A DNA stretch of 64,000 nt from Ptychodera flava (GCF_041260155.1 NC_091933.1:8694269-8758268), one strand, 5' to 3'; positions 14,003 to 29,080 are shown, numbered from the stretch's first letter. Numbers and translations are program-made. The notes: generated from the sequence alone by a model not told the origin.

Positions 14003-17000
14003 AACAGTAAATTATCCCTCTTTCAGGCTATTTTGAAATGAAATCCACTTTACATTCAGGTTGAGTATCATGCCTGCTTCAATCAATTGAGATGATCAGA
14101 GTTTTGAAGAGCTCAAATGACCTGACTACAAGACCAATCCTGTTTTCTTGTATGCAAAGTTACATTGAACGTGATGGAAATCAAGAGAGCTTGGTATGCA
14201 CAACATTTGTAGAAAAAAACTGAGTTTTGAACGCCAGCGTTAGGAATATGCAGTTTCCATGTAGTTACACCTGGTTTTATTTTTGCGTGAACTCACCTTC
14301 ATGAAATGACATGTTGATCAGCTTTATAAACCAACCATCTACATAAACACACATCATGTCCAAGCCTTGATATGTTTATTGAACTAAAGTTACACTTTTC
14401 ATCGACACCATGGTTACAAAATCAGAGTCTCAAAGCAACTTTTCTTTACAACAATAAGTCAGAGAAACAGTATACCCATGCAACCTATGACACACCTTTA
14501 CAGAAATACCAAACAGCTTGCAAAAGGTGAACATTAGTATCATTGTTTACAATACATGGCAAATACCTGACATTTTATGCAATGGGCAATTAGAATCTCT
14601 GCAATTATTATTATTCAGAACTTGATACTAAAAGTATCAAAAAGTTCTGGCCGATACTGTTGAAGGATCAACACAGCTCTCATGGCCATAGAAAATACAA
14701 TTACAATATTTGACATGATATACGGTATTAATGAGGATTTGTGCTTCTATTTGAGAAATGGTTTCCAGTATAGGAATGCATATCCACCTGAAGTCTTTAG
14801 GCCACTGAGTGTGCACCATCCACAGCACTTTATTGTGTTATAGAAACTGCATATTTGGCTCAAGTCACTTATTTGCAAATATTCATTCAATTTTAATTAA
14901 CTTGGTAACCAAGATTAAAATATTGGTTGAGTTTACCTTTTAGGAGTCGCATTTGCATGACAAAGAAGTGTTAATTTATGCAAATGTATGCAAATCATCC
15001 AATTTCCTGGCTTCTCTTTTCTCCCAATTTTCAAGATTTACAAAGAATTTAACTCCACTTTAGCGATGTCAAATTTTCTTAAAGCTTCTCACTTTTTTAT
15101 TTAATATATATATATATATATATATCAAAATGGCTATTTGTTTGGCAATAAAGTTCTAACATTTTGAATAAGAAGCATTTTAATTTTGCTAATCATGTTT
15201 TTAATCACTTTTGTGAGTGTCGGTCTTTCAACCCATGCCATTTTGGAATGAGGTCAGATAATGAAATATAAAATGGTCGTTTTTTTTCTTCATATATTCT
15301 TGTTTCAAGTGAAATATTACATTTCAGAAAACAATATCAAGTTTTTGACTTAGTTTTTATCATTAATACCAAAATTGAGGGTTTTTACCCCAAATATACA
15401 ACCCCTTCATCCTTCAAGTAAACTATTGCTATCATAGTAAATTTAGATTCTCTGCTTTTTGAAAATTTATTATATGAGGGTGTTTCCTTGTCATCTTAGA
15501 TGAAAAATATTCCTTGGATGAAAACTGTGATGGCAACATGCAGCTCAACCTTAAAACAATCCCAGTTTTCTTCCATGTATACAGGTATACCCAATGTTGA
15601 ACTTTGACAAAATACTGTATGCATGAACTACTGATGAAAATCAAATGCCACTGTCAGCAGCCACATAGCTCAATGCATGTCAAACAATTCACACATAAGA
15701 CTGTTCACTATGCAAATTTGAATCATGAAAAGGGTATGTTTCAAAGGACAGGATGCTGCTGGCATAGCTGTAGCTTGGAGAGATTATGTTAAAAATCAGC
15801 CGCATATCGCCCAAGTGATGTAGGAAAAACAGTGGAACAACAATGTGACCATATAGAAAACACAACAGCTGTTCCTAATGCCATTCAATTTGTCCTAAAC
15901 TCCGACTGGCCACATAATTACAGATTAATATACCACGCACTATACACACAACACTTGGTGACACGATTAATTTGTGGCGATTCCTTTCAAAGTGATATGT
16001 CGTGGGGTCATGAGCCAGGTAGAGTTGATTAGAAATGAAATGTTTGGTAATCAGTGCATAAAAATAATTCCAAGAGTCACGACAAAAGGACATCGTAATC
16101 ATCATAATGGCAAAGGTAACCTGACCTGTGTATGTTTCCTAACTCGATTGGCACGTCTGATCAGCATTGGATTTAGTTGTTTCTAATTGTACGGACTGAA
16201 ATATTTACATCTATGATACTGAAAAACCCTTGCATAGATACAGTGTATGGTTGCCTTGACTGCAATGTTTATTTGATTACTTTATTGTTTTGATGGGTTT
16301 GAAATAGGCTTCTCTACCCGTGGCAGCTCATCGAGAATGTTCAAATAATGATCCTGGTTTCAAGTGTGATTGTCGGTCAATGGCTACTCAAAACATTATG
16401 TCACAACACATATTCAAGCATCCGTGCCATTATTCATTTTTCCATGGAAATTCAATGCCACATGCAGGTACTGACGCAACATGTCCTGTCTAATGTCAAT
16501 GACAATCAACTTGGCAATGTGAAATGTACTGTGACACCACAGTGGTCCTGCACCACTACACTGCTTTGCAGTACAATCACTTGTTACAAACAAATCCCAT
16601 ATTCCATCCGAATTGTTACTGGTTGCAATTTCACAGACATCACCTCATTCCCGAGTGTGTTAAGTGAAGGTTGGTGATGATTTGCCATGTGACATTGCCT
16701 CAGTACCTTCCTGTGAATGTAAAACCATTCTTAAGCTGTAAATCAGTCATGTTGGTCATAACTGCTGGAACTGTATCTGTCCTGAAATATGAAGTACAGC
16801 ACTGTCTCATAGAATGGTTTATACAGTGAGAAAGACCTACAGAGCATGTTTCAAAACAATACTTTTTTGTAAAAAATTATATCATTTCTTGTTGATAGAC
16901 AGTTCAAAGAATACTGACTAGATATGTGTCTTCCTTATGGACATTTTTCACAATAGATAATCTATAAAATTCATAACTTTTCTCTATATCAATACATAAT

Positions 17001-20000
17001 AAACCATTATACTATATACAGATTCCTAAAAAAATCTAGCATTGCCATTGGTCTGGCCCGAGGCAATTACACAGGTTTCCCTTTTAAGACTTGTTCAGTA
17101 CAACGTCCATAAATGTCATCTTACACAGCTGTGTTGGCAGATTCCATTTACAAACTACATGTGATACTCTTTCTATCTCAAGGTCAAATATGACAGTGAA
17201 CTTGCATTATTAGGCAGTGTAATTTCTCATTTTGAACATCTATTTTGGAACAATATTTCTTGAAATCTAGTGAATGTTTTCAGCTAACACGAAAAGAATT
17301 ACAAATATGCCAAATTATGAAAAACACTGAAGTGAAAAGTATGTGCAAAGCTGAAATTGAAATTCCTGAGTATAATGAACGCCATTAGGATGTGATAAAA
17401 GGTAATGGAAATTTCTTCATTTCAATCAGCAATTGATTGGACCTTAATTTCATGATTGTCTAAAGCTGGAAATCAGTCGACAGTAAATTGTATGGATGTA
17501 CGTCAGTCACTTAGAATGCTGCAAACTACTGTTACTCTGAGGAACAGCAGTATGTCAATAACAGTGTGAGAATTACACTGCGCTAAGGCAGATGGTTTTA
17601 ACCAACATGTTTGTTTGTCAAGCCTTTAATAAGAATTCGATATTCAACGCTCCTGGTCATAAATTATTTTTCTTCCACCATCCCTCCCTACTTGTCTGTT
17701 GGCAGGTCTAACTTTGACCTCAGACACTGAATAGATGATAAACATTGGCAGAATAAGGAATGATCAAACTATCTGTCACTGATGTTCCTATTCAGATATG
17801 TTATTTTTCATTTACTAGCCACTGTAAATCAAGAACATTAAGACAGCGTTATTGTCCGCTGACTGAGAGAAGTAATTAGCCGAAATAACTTAGAAATAAG
17901 ACAGGCTGCGATGTCATAGAACTCACAGGCATTCATTTCGCTTGAAATGAATAAATTAAAAAAAATTAATCCGCTTAATGGAGAGATTATGATGATTCTG
18001 TTGTTTTTATTGTCAACTTTGATGAGAGTGAGTAATGGACTGAGTACTTCCCCCTGAGGTTAGGTTGTAGATACATCAACTCATCACATGAAAGGAGACA
18101 ACCATTCGATTTTCAGGAGTAGATAGAGCTCTCGGTCCACTGGAAGTGGGACGTCTTTGAGTAACGTTGCAAACCTAATCAAATAATACACTGCGTGAAT
18201 GAATAACTTGACATTTGTTGAATGTCTTTTACACTGCCGGCATGCAAATGAATAAGAAATGACTGATTATCAGAACACAGTGCAGGAGATGAGATGGCAG
18301 TTTGGATAATGTCAGTTTCCTTAACCCCCTTCCCCCATCCCAACATAAAATGGTTCTTCCCTGATTGGATTGAACAGACCAATGCTTGGCATAATGCTTG
18401 ATATTCATTTACACTGACAAAGGCAGAAAGTTGCAATGATTGATAAATGTTCCCCATTATGTAGAAAACCAATAAAATTTGCGACGGAAAACATCACACT
18501 TAAATGCAGTAAAAGTTTCAATGACATGTCCTTGAACTCTGACAAGCTTGCAGCTTTTCTTCCTACATGTCAACAAGGTTGACTAACATGGCCTTTCCTT
18601 GGAAAGGATGATCTGTGTTGTCATGGCCTCATTAAAATAGCATTTATAAGTATGAATCTGCACCATTTAAAATTAATTTCAGCAGAGTCTTTGCCTGAAA
18701 TTATTTAATTAATTTTGGTATTTTATCTTTTCCCTCTCCCATGGCAGACCAGTACAGCTGACTTGTTTACATGTACTGACAGTTCATTGACAGCATTGTC
18801 AAAGGCGCCATCAGCAGTACATTTTCCTATATTTCCCAGTGTTTTTTGTTCCATCTGAAAGAGAATGTTTCTGGTTCTAATCCAAAAATGCTTGGTGTCA
18901 ATAAAGTCTGTTTATGTTTAACAGTAATGTTATTGTTCACAACCGAATTCTCGTCCAGACTACTATTCATTTGTCAATGGTAACATTGCGTATGGGAGGC
19001 AATCCATTGTATTGGCAAGGCTTATAATTTCTCTGTTTCTTCATACTTTATGGAGAGGAATATGATAATGTGGCCGCATTATGAAACAAAAATAATGAAA
19101 ATATTATCAAAAGGTACAGCTTTTGTCCCTTTTAAATTAGACCACAGAGTATTGCAATACGGCTGAAATCTTGCAGTTAAAACTCCAATCACATGAAAAG
19201 ATATCCACCAAATGGTAATATTTGTTTTCAGTCAGAACATGGGTCTTGCACATCAGACCTTTCATAGCCTAGTGACAGGTGCATGACGCTGACAACACCG
19301 TGTGATTAACAGACCAGATTTTTATTTACCATTGTTGAAAAGATTTGAAAAAATGGATTTAAAATGACTGCCAACTCTGAAAAAATGAAATTTAAATTAG
19401 CTGTTGTCATGGTGAAATAATATGTTACAGCAGTAAGATATGTACATATCAAACAGATTACCAAATGAGCTGAAAAAGTTGCCATGAAATCATTCTAAAC
19501 AGCTGCATGCAGTAACAAACCTTTCAAAAATGTGAATTTTCAGATCTGGTACAAGTATCGAGAAACACAACCTATAACACATAATACATGTATATCATTC
19601 ATTGATGATGAAATTTTATCAATATCACTGACTTCTGGCATAAATATGACCAATAGATAGATATGACCAATAGAACTCGGCCAAAACAATTTGACCACTG
19701 TGATGGTCAACATTTTAAATTGTATTATTTGCGGAATTTCACTATTAAATGTAATAATTGCAAGTGTAGCAATAAAGCAGCACATTGTATTGATGTAAAT
19801 AACATTAATGTTTACAGTACATTATCAAACACGTATTCAAGTGCAAATGGTATAAAATCCATAGTATACGACCACTCCTTCACTTTTTGCAAAACTTGTT
19901 ATCTTAAAAAGGAACATCTCATTCCTGACATTGACATCTCCATGAACAACTAACTAGGTTACTAGGTAGAACCACAGTGGGTGGAGGGACTATTAGAATG

Positions 20001-20824
20001 CGTCCTTGCCGCTAGAGGGCGCTGTTGCCTTCTACTGCCATAGATTTTCTGTTGCCAAATTCCAGAACCTCAGTGCACAATGATCCTGAATAATGTACAG
20101 CGTTGTTTGATTGGCATACAAAGCATGCAGGTTATCAGTTAAGTATGGACACCTCAAGAATAAAATTTATCATGATATATTAATGAGGTCTAGGGAAATA
20201 CTATTGATCATATTATCAAAAATTAAAAACTGATAATGACAGTTTCATTGTAGATTTCAGAGCATACCGAAGGATGCTGTTTCTAATTTTACAAAATTCA
20301 TAGAGGGCAGTATGAGGGTGCACCTCATAAAATTACATTATGAGGCATTTCACATACTGTATGAGCAAGATGTAAAGCAAGGAGAGATGTCTGCAATTAT
20401 CGGTTTGTTATCCATTCTATATTAGGTATGGGGTCAGCTTTCATGTGGAATTCAAGAAAACCTGTACTACTAGACAAAAAAAGCAATCTGTTATATGAAC
20501 TTCAACTTCAGATTACAAATTGCAATAAGTCCATGTCAATATAACACAGGTTTCTGTTTTGTCCTAGCCTCAGAAAACCAGTCACAGAATTGCTTTATGC
20601 TGGAAAGCTGTCGGTAAACCTTCTTCCCCCAGTCACTTGATCTGCAGGTCACTCCACAACATCCACGCTGAAGTGTTCAATTTAAAGAAAACACACATGA
20701 CATCACTGAGATGACAAAGCACAATGGGAGGGTATGTGGGTTTGCATGCAGACGACACATACACGTATTCACTTGCCCTGTTTCCCAGGAGCCGTGCAGA
20801 CTTGCCTGACGAGATGCCATGAAA

Positions 20825-23800
20825 TTAACATTCCACGTCAAGTCTTATCAAGAGTTCATCCAGGGCGCTAAGTTTCTCGTTGGCTTCAGCCATGGCACTG
20901 AAAGTCTGTACGTTACTTGTGATGTGATAACGGATGTCATCCACAATGGGAATGGAGTCTGTTTCTTCTCTCTCTTCCACACTGGCAGCATCCTCTTTCA
21001 CCAGCTCGGCAAACTCATCTGTTGTGACGATCTGTAAGTCAACAGTGTATATACTAGTACGATACCGCAGAGTTTGATAGTTAAGTTAATAGTTAATATG
21101 CTTATTTTAAGATTCAAGTGCAAAAAAGGGTGTCAACTGACATGTTGATATTATTTTCACTTCTTTCCATGGATAAACAGGCACATCCAGAGGCATCCAA
21201 AAGAGTTTCCTCGGAGAAATTGTTAAATTTCATTGCAGTGAGAAAATGAAAAACAACACAGATGAGTATGGGCAGGTGGTGTTTTATAAAGCACCCATTT
21301 CCTAGTCTTTATCTGGGGTTTGGTGCAATTTTTATTACTGTTATCCCTTGTGGCCATGATTCACCATAAATGAATTGCTATTTCCCATCAGCCAAAGGCC
21401 TCAGGAAATAGTGTTATATTTCTAGTATGATCCCTGCCGGTGATAGACAGGCCCTATAGTCCACATGACAAGGTAAAAGGTTTCATCCCAGTGAAATTTC
21501 CCTTTATCAGTGATATCAAGTCTATTAGCTCTGCACAGTGATAATGCCTTTGCAAAGAGAAACTGATGAAATATCTTCATTCAAAATCATCAAATAACTT
21601 GCATAAATTGAACTCCATATTCATGTACATGTATACATAAAAACCAACAGTCTAAAATACAGGTTATGATCACCAGTCCTGTCAACAAATATGAGTCTGA
21701 TTGTTATATGATGCAACACTGTCCCTCCCTTCCATCAAGACATATCATTATAAGGGGTTCTCCACAAGGGGATTTTGAGGTATGGGCTACCCGCTTGTTT
21801 TTTTTTGAGCAATCTATTCAAATGGTAATAACTACACAAAAGAAGACATTTTCACAACAAAAGAATATGCAAATTACACTTTGTAATGTAAATTGATCAT
21901 GCATCTGTTTTCATGCAGTTCTGAAGCCTTTGCCAGTTGGTTTGCGCTCATAATCCATGATATATTTGCATTAGCATTCACTAAAGAAGCCTGATTGATC
22001 TGCTGGTCCAGAAAGATAGTAAAATACCACAGGTCTCTGCTCAAGAATTGACCCTAGTCCCTGGATAATTGGATTTGCTCCATCTTAAAAATATATAACA
22101 CAATATCTGAAATATAGCATTAATTTCAATCTAATTTTGCATCATATGTCAAATCATCTTGTATAACAGAAATTTTAACAGGAATTACCTTGTCAAAGAT
22201 GGACGCCATGTACTCAGCACACTGATCTTCCAGTCTGGGTAGTTCAAACATCCTTGATGCTCTCAGGACAGAGATCACATTGGTCTCATCCAGATGCTGG
22301 GCTATCACGTTGGCACAGATCCTTTTCAAACCAGGCAACAGATACCGGTCAGCGACACACAACACATCATAGGCAAGGATGGGTGAAATCTGAAACATAA
22401 CAGTAACTACATTCACTGATTGGTCGATATGCTGTTGTTGTGTTTGGTGTGGCATACCAGTGATACTGGACAAGATTAACCTTTTGAACCCTCAACCCCT
22501 TGGAACCTGAGGGGATGTATCCCTGAATTGGGTTCAAAGGTTTAAGAAATAAAAATTTCCTTGAAATTTCAAAAGTAATCCTCTATGGTACATGCAATAT
22601 GACACACAAGGCACGGTGTTAACGTTAGAATCTTTCCTTGAATTACCTCAGAGAACCAAACCTCAGTCTTTAATAAGCCGCTCAAACTGCCTCTTCTTTA
22701 TTCAACAGTGTGAGTATCTTTTGATCAAACCTATTGAATTTGGTGAAACGTCTCGCCAGGTGTAAATTTACACTCACCTGGGGAGTATCAGAGTAGAGAT
22801 ACCTGACAACCTCACTGAATACGTCAGCGGTTATGTCTTGGAGTGACATGACTGGCATCTCTTCCTCTGTATCTGTCTCCATCTCTGAGAAATGATCACT
22901 GATCAATGCCTTGAAATAATCACTACGGCAACAGAAGAAAGCCTGGCAGAAGATGAACAGAGTCTGGTTCAAGTTTTGACTGTATTTGACTTTCAAAGGA
23001 AGTACCGGTATATTCATAACTGGATAAAAGTTGATAGTTTGTCTTGAAAGATCAAAACTGATTCAGATTTGGAATCTGCTTCTATTCGATTGCACACACA
23101 GTTAAAGTTTATCTTGAAAGATCAAAACTAATTTAGATTTGGAATGTGCTACTATTCAATTGCACACACAGTTATAGTTTATCTTGAAAGATCAAAACTG
23201 ATTCTGATTTGGAATGTGCTACTATTCCATTGCACACACAGTGCTGATCACTACAACTACGGAGACAAGTTTACAGCTAGAGATACCGGTACTTACCACA
23301 ATTATCTGGGATCAATATGACAAAAGGTGTAATGAGTCAACAATTTTTTTGGAATGTTATACATTGAGTTTTCACAAAGATATAAGACAATGACTTGACA
23401 ATTATTAGATGAGAGTATCTGCTGTTTACAAACCTTATGACAATAGAAGTTGTGCCCTTCCACTGAAAAACAAATATCAGCAAAGAATGGCCTGTCCTCT
23501 TCCTCTGAAAAGAAGGGCAGCTCACCATGACTGACCTGAAATGACCAAGGGTATTCCTGCACATGATTACAAACAATCATAAATGATCTTGATTTGGATG
23601 ATATGATTCTTATCACAAGTTACTTCAGTCCAAAATAATACCAATCATACAAGATATCTGTACCTTGAAACTAGTACACTATAAAAATTCAAAATTCTGT
23701 TGATTATAATCGTATCTGTGTGTAATGTACAATAGTGATACAGGAACTAAAGCAGGCCTTAAACTACAACACAAGGTTAATCTCAAAACCAAGGGTACCG

Positions 23801-26800
23801 TACTTAGATTAACGGGAAAAATCAATTTGTTTTCCACGATAAAAAGCATAGAGGTAATTCAATTGCCAGCTATTGAATTACATTTTTTGATCTGGCCTAT
23901 TAGAACATTTGGTATGTGCTTTGCCATAATAGTTTTATCACTTTTTTGTTGCCTCCTTTGCTTCTATTGTGATAACCAAGTATACATGCAATGTTCCCCA
24001 ATTGTTTATGATGCTTGGTCCAAGGCTCTGTCACTTTTTTCAACAACAGCTGATAAGTTTGAGAAATTTGTTTTCTTAGTTTCTGGCATGGATAGTACAG
24101 GGAACACCACAAAACAATGCAAAAAAATACATGTTGATATAAGAACAATAACAGGTGAGTATACACTCCATTTTGGCAAAATTTGCTCCATGAGGCACTG
24201 GCCTAGTGGCTTATAAACATGTATGTCATGCACTGAAATCAAAGTTTAGGTATCCTGGCCTGCAGCAGGAGTTATTGCCTCACTATTATTAGCTTATTCA
24301 TATAGTTTGTGACACACTTACCCAATTATTAATTTGATTTGGAATGGATCTCTCAGCAAGCTTGCCAAGGTCACTGTGTAGCTGTGTGTTATTGTTGGAA
24401 GGCTCAACACTGATCACTGTGATTTTGGTGCCTGGTTTAGAACGTACTAGAAGAAAACATGTGTACCCATCATAAAGATATGATCATTGACTTCGGACAC
24501 TTTGTGAAAGTGAATGTATTGATGCTAGTATTTGAGAAGTCATTCATGTATGATAAAAGATGTATGTTTAGAACGATAAAAGTAATACATAATTTGATAT
24601 TAAAATGTACAAATATGGTTAACCTCAATATCAATATCCTGCCAAATGTGATAACTACCATATTTAACAATTTTCCTAATATAAGTATTATGTTGCTTGT
24701 AGTCATGAAAATCTGCAGCCAGACTTTCCACAGACTGGTAACATTTCTACACGTACAAGTACTTACCAAAAGGTTCCATCTTCTTGAGAGTGTCTTCAAT
24801 TCCTTCAATCAGCTGAGGAAGTTGGCATTGCTTTGCCAGTCTCATCACATCATTCACATCATCAATGTGTATCTGAACACAGTCTGTGAACAGGTATTCC
24901 GAAAAACATAAATTCTTTTGGTTTGTATTTTCAGCAATATATGGTCAGGCTGTAAAAGCAAGTGTTGATTGAACTATGGTAGGTATCCTTTCAAGGAAAA
25001 CAAGTTTCTTTAACTAGTGGTCAGGATTAGATGGAAACTCTCTGACCACTATTTCAATGATAAAGACCAGCTACAGGTAAACAAGATAGACTTTGCTCAA
25101 AATCATGAACAATCAGAATCTTTACAAAGAAAACATTCCATCAACTGATTTCAATAAAGTCTACACTTACCTGTGTACAGAAACCGGAGAATGCCTTGAA
25201 ACGCTGTTGGTTGCACCTGAAAGAAATACAACACTATCTTTCATTAATTTTAGATTTTCTTTATTCATATGCAGACAACATGCCAAGTTTGTAAACACTA
25301 TAACCGGCAACTGCGCTCCTTTACAACCCTGCCACTGAAAATGTCAGATTTTCATGACTACAGCTGACATAATTTTGATTCATATCAATGTTACTTACAT
25401 CAGCGATCAAATACCATGAACTATGTAGTAAACTGGAGAACTTCTTACCAAGTGGTGTCTCAGAGAAACATTGGCTTTGGAATTCCATTTGGTTTCTAAC
25501 ATCTCAGAAAAGTAAGCCGACCTTGCTGACAAGATACAACGGTGTGCTGTGAACTGCTGCCCATGAACATCAAACCAAATATCTTCGTAACTTCCACGGT
25601 CAAGAAGCCTGTTGGTGAACAGGGCAAAGAACACATCATTTTAAATACAAAGTACTGAAATGAGTTAAGCCCGGAATTCGAATGGCCCATTGTACAAACA
25701 AAACCACGTTCACAAACGCACACAGAAATATATGTATTTCTATATGCGTTTGTACATGTGGGTTTGTTTGTATCGGCATCATGTTCTCTCTTGGGTGTAC
25801 TGAGTCTGCAGAGCACCATGTATCTTTTTTATTTCAGAGTAGAACCATTTACAAAAGATTGACGAAAAATAAGTACAGTCTTCACTATCAACATTTCAAA
25901 GCAATATTTGGCATAGTATCCAATTATTTAATAATTATAAGTAAATGAACATAGCAGTCACATTTTGACTTTTGACATCAATCAGTCAATCTACCAGGCA
26001 TCCATGCTTTGAAACCTAAATTGCTGAATACAATGCCATAATGAGATGATTTCACTGTCTAAAATCTCTTCAATGATATCAGACTTCTCACTTAATCGTG
26101 ACCAGATACCTACTTTCTCAAGAACTCCTTAAAATTGTCTCTTCTCATGAATTGGGAAGTGATCGCTTTGTAATTCTTCAGTGTGTTGCGAATCTTGTCA
26201 TTCAGAGCTCCATACAGACAACGTTCACCATCAAATGTGTTTGGCTCACACTTGGCACCTGGGGTAAAGAGTATTTACCAGGTACTTAGGAATTTGAAAA
26301 CCAGAAAGGCTGCAAAACTAACATTTCTTCACTATGACAAATGTCTGAATGATTCTTCCTTACTTTTGAAATATATTTATGGATGTGTTTGTGAATTTTG
26401 ATTGTAGTGACAACTGCACTTGACACAAATAGGAGTTTACTGTCACCTTGACTGCAGTTCAAAGGTCATGTGAACTGCACACATGGCTGCACATCTAGTA
26501 GGTTATGCTTTTTGAATATTATAATTAAGCTAAAAGCTTTTTGAATGTTATAATTAAGCTAAAATAATGTAAACAGGGAAAGCAATTACCACAGTGCAGT
26601 AAATATTCAACCAGTTCTTCATGCCCACACAGACAGGCATAATACCTGAAATAAACCAAATAAATACACAACATGTCATTTCATTGTGTCAGTTTGTTTC
26701 TTTTTGAAACTGACATTTCTGAATTGTTGTATCAACCTAGGACTTTGCATCAGTCCTACTATACCAGCATATATACATATATTTAGATATAAAATTTTCT

Positions 26801-28117
26801 TTTGTCCCAGAAAAAGCTTTCTTGAGTCTGTGTAGCAGTAATTTTACTAAGAGGGCAAATGGCTGTTCACCTCCAAATTATTTTAATCCAATTTTATCCT
26901 CTGATATATACTACAGATAGTATAGTTTATGTTATTTGTGCATCATGGCAGTAGACTTATCAGTTGAGTCCTAACAAAAGTTAATCAGATTACCCTTTGA
27001 ACCACTTGGTGATATCAGTGACATGAATGGTGGGGGCAGCCATACTGATATTCACACAGCGAAGCATGAATCACCAAACTCACCAAATTGTTAGTATCAT
27101 ACTTTTTGATCTTTAATATTGTGTGGGAATTTCTTTCACTGTCCAGTTTTGAGTACTGCTTCCAACTGAACCGTACTGAATTGGTATTACTTTCATCATC
27201 AGGGTGTCTGTTCATGTCCCGTGATTCGATGGGCACTGGTAATTTGATATACTTTTGCCAATACAGAAAACCACTTTGAACTTTAGAAAAGGCAGGAAAA
27301 AAGTTGTAAAATAGTTTAACCAAACAGATACAAGTTACAAGGACACAACTTACAATGGACTACTGTCCCACTGGTCTCGTACATTTAATTCCACTTCCTT
27401 TTTCTCGACCAGATACCTGAGATATGCATACAAATTTCAGTAAAAATTATAATCAGAGTCTGGAGATCATATCATGTAAGAACTCTCTAACATGCATCCC
27501 AAGCACACGTTAGCAACTGTGACATCTACAACCTGGTAGTCTACGTAGTCAGCAGTCGAACACTCGACATACAGTGTAACACAGCATGGCAAACTAGAAG
27601 AAGATCTCCCGATCAGGAGAAATCTCCAAGTTGGTCTAGTGTGCCTTACTATACTGACGTGAACGGAAACAGAGTCAGAGCGATGAATTATGAAACAAGT
27701 ATGCAGAGATAACAGTTAGCCCTCAGTGTTTCATCTACAGGGGGGATTCCCCTCTGATGACACCTTGGCACCCCTTAGATTTGCTGCAAGGTGGAACAAG
27801 CCCCCCCCCCCCCCCCTTAAATGGTGCCAATCACACCTTCGAGATACAAGCAGAACACATGAACTGGTGAACTCCCCCTAACTCTTCTGGTAAAGGGGAG
27901 AATCCCCCCTGTTGATGCCATCCTGGATGAAACACTGAGCCCTGCGTATGACGCTGTGTGTTAATACGGCCTCCCACACCGTAAAACGCCGGGAACACTC
28001 GCAGGGCTAAGATAACGTTGAGTGTGAGAAATACTTGTAATTACTTGTTTATTTCACTTACTTCACCCGATGCAAATCGCCAGTCTTGCACGAAAAGAAC
28101 AAATCGTGAGAATCCAT
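20825..28117 (-). CDS. ABTB1: Ankyrin repeat and BTB/POZ domain-containing protein 1
   Basis: Complete 12-exon gene, 480 aa (human protein 478 aa). Exons on the minus strand: 28117-28062, 27416-27354, 26645-26590, 26258-26114, 25608-25449, 25216-25171, 24883-24767, 24446-24322, 23535-23434, 22942-22778, 22389-22189, 21031-20825. All introns are GT-AG and phases agree throughout. The start (MDSHDLFFSCKTGDLHRV) sits in a strong CACCATGG context. Ankyrin repeats cover about residues 1-75 (VRDQWDSSPLYYACLCGHEE). The first BTB domain is about 110-185 (DIWFDVHGQQFTAHRCILSA), the second about 275-350 (FCCRSDYFKALISDHF), then YLLPGLKRICA and a conserved tail ending LDVEC. In vertebrates this family is linked to CUL3-type ubiquitin adaptor and elongation-factor binding roles; here function is by homology only. 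No inactivating change is seen. Intron 9 holds a 70-bp triplicate and intron 1 a foldback element. Confidence 0.95.
22476..22545. mobile_element. short TTAA-bounded foldback element
   Basis: Lies in ABTB1 intron 10. It begins TTAACCTTTTGAACCC and ends GGGTTCAAAGGTTTAA, about 70 bp with imperfect inverted termini resembling the other TTAA elements here. It has no coding capacity. Confidence 0.5.
23033..23242. repeat. 70-bp tandem repeat, three copies
   Basis: Three consecutive 70-bp units in ABTB1 intron 9, each carrying TCTTGAAAGATCAAAACT and ending CACACACAGT. The shared TCTTG starts fall at 23042, 23112 and 23182, giving an exact 70-bp period. Units differ by several substitutions. Confidence 0.9.
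27722..27939. mobile_element. foldback element in ABTB1 intron 1
   Basis: The left end CTCAGTGTTTCATC is matched by GATGAAACACTGAG at the right end, and inner blocks (GGGGGATTCCCC versus GGGGAGAATCCCCCC) also pair. A run of 16 C lies in the middle (27801-27816). The whole is a roughly 218-bp inverted-repeat element with no coding capacity. Confidence 0.6.
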
Positions 28118-28744
28118 GGTGCTATTCAGATGCTATTTTCGACGAGATTTCACTGTGAGTAGAGTAGTACATGTATGGTTCTGCTATAGACGACCACTGT
28201 CTACAGTTAGCAACAGTTTAACTGTGGAACCCCTGGTGTGGAACGCTCCTCTGCAGCAAGACGTACCTTTCTGGTGGCGGTAACTTCCACCAGACAACAA
28301 AATTTCAGAACTAAAGTCAATAAGAACGGAAAAGCCTCAAGCGCTTTAGGACACGAAACTGTTCAAAAGAGTCCGAACGTCGATAAATGTCTCGTTGAAA
28401 AGTTGTTTCAGTGCAAATTCTATCTTCCCGTCCGACACTGTAATCGCAGAATGAGTCGGCCATCTTTTACACCAGTATCGTACGATTGCGCAGGAAGAAA
28501 TTAGATGACTATGACTATTCCGTGACTATCTGGATGAAATAAAGCGCGAGTGAAGTTTCGTGCTTTGGTTTAGGCCCCATATACTGCAGAAAACACGATC
28601 AAACATACATGTGCTTCACCTGCAATGGAAATGGTTGGTGATCTGCTCGCATGTGTTGTGTAAACAGTACAGGTTGGTCTGAGCACTGAGCAGCGTGTAT
28701 CATTGAAACCATATTCGGATTCTTTTCGGATGTGTAGTAGTATG

Positions 28745-29080
28745 CACTTCGAAGCTGAAAGAATCAAACTTTTGCTCAAACTTTTCTCAAGGAGTATTTC
28801 AACCATTCTCAAAATCAAGAATAAAAATCGGGGGGTCACCGTGCAAATTTTAGTACTAGAGATACAAATTACCCGAGATTTTCCTATCGTTGAAATTAAA
28901 CATGGCCGCCATCCCTGTGTTAACTTAAAAAGAGAAAAAACAAAATTTTCGATTTTCGAAAAATTAAGAGGGTAAGAGGTTTTCTCACACCAAGAGCTTT
29001 TAAATGAACCCCACAAGTGGTAGATCAGAAAAGAATTGTAAAAGTTTGAGATGTCGAATAGCTGTCCCCCTTGCACCGTG
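28745..29080 (-). repeat. dispersed repeat, copy 2
   Basis: Reverse-complement relative of the 11.7-kb repeat, sharing the CTGATCTACCACTTGT and GTTTGAGCAAAAGTTT blocks. It also shares a block reading AACACAGGGATGGCGGCCAT (minus strand) with the partial copy at 52.6 kb. It lies upstream of ABTB1. Confidence 0.6.

Larger units (their letters stand above)
1..20824. other. intergenic region, no supported gene
   Basis: I scanned both strands for open frames with splice sites and for family motifs and found none I could support. Open frames here are short, AT-driven and unlike any family I know. The longest (185 codons, minus strand, about 9.06-9.62 kb) is listed separately. What the region does hold is two copies of a TTAA-bounded miniature element (about 1.3 and 6.6 kb), one copy of a dispersed repeat (about 11.7-12.0 kb), a GT microsatellite at 13.1 kb, a 611-bp inverted-repeat element at 13.4-14.0 kb and a short TA run at 15.1 kb. 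The last part (about 19.9-20.8 kb) should include the 3' untranslated region of ABTB1. Distant exons of a gene with very long introns could have been missed. Confidence 0.5.

Noticed and set aside
23725-24216. 163-codon plus-strand frame in an ABTB1 intron
   Set aside because: It lies opposite the ABTB1 gene in an intron, has no family resemblance and uses AT-rich chance composition.
24459-24911. 150-codon plus-strand frame
   Set aside because: It is antisense to ABTB1 exon 7 and so is a shadow of real coding sequence.
28238-28504. 88-codon plus-strand frame beside the ABTB1 start
   Set aside because: It has no ATG start and no family; it is probably upstream DNA.
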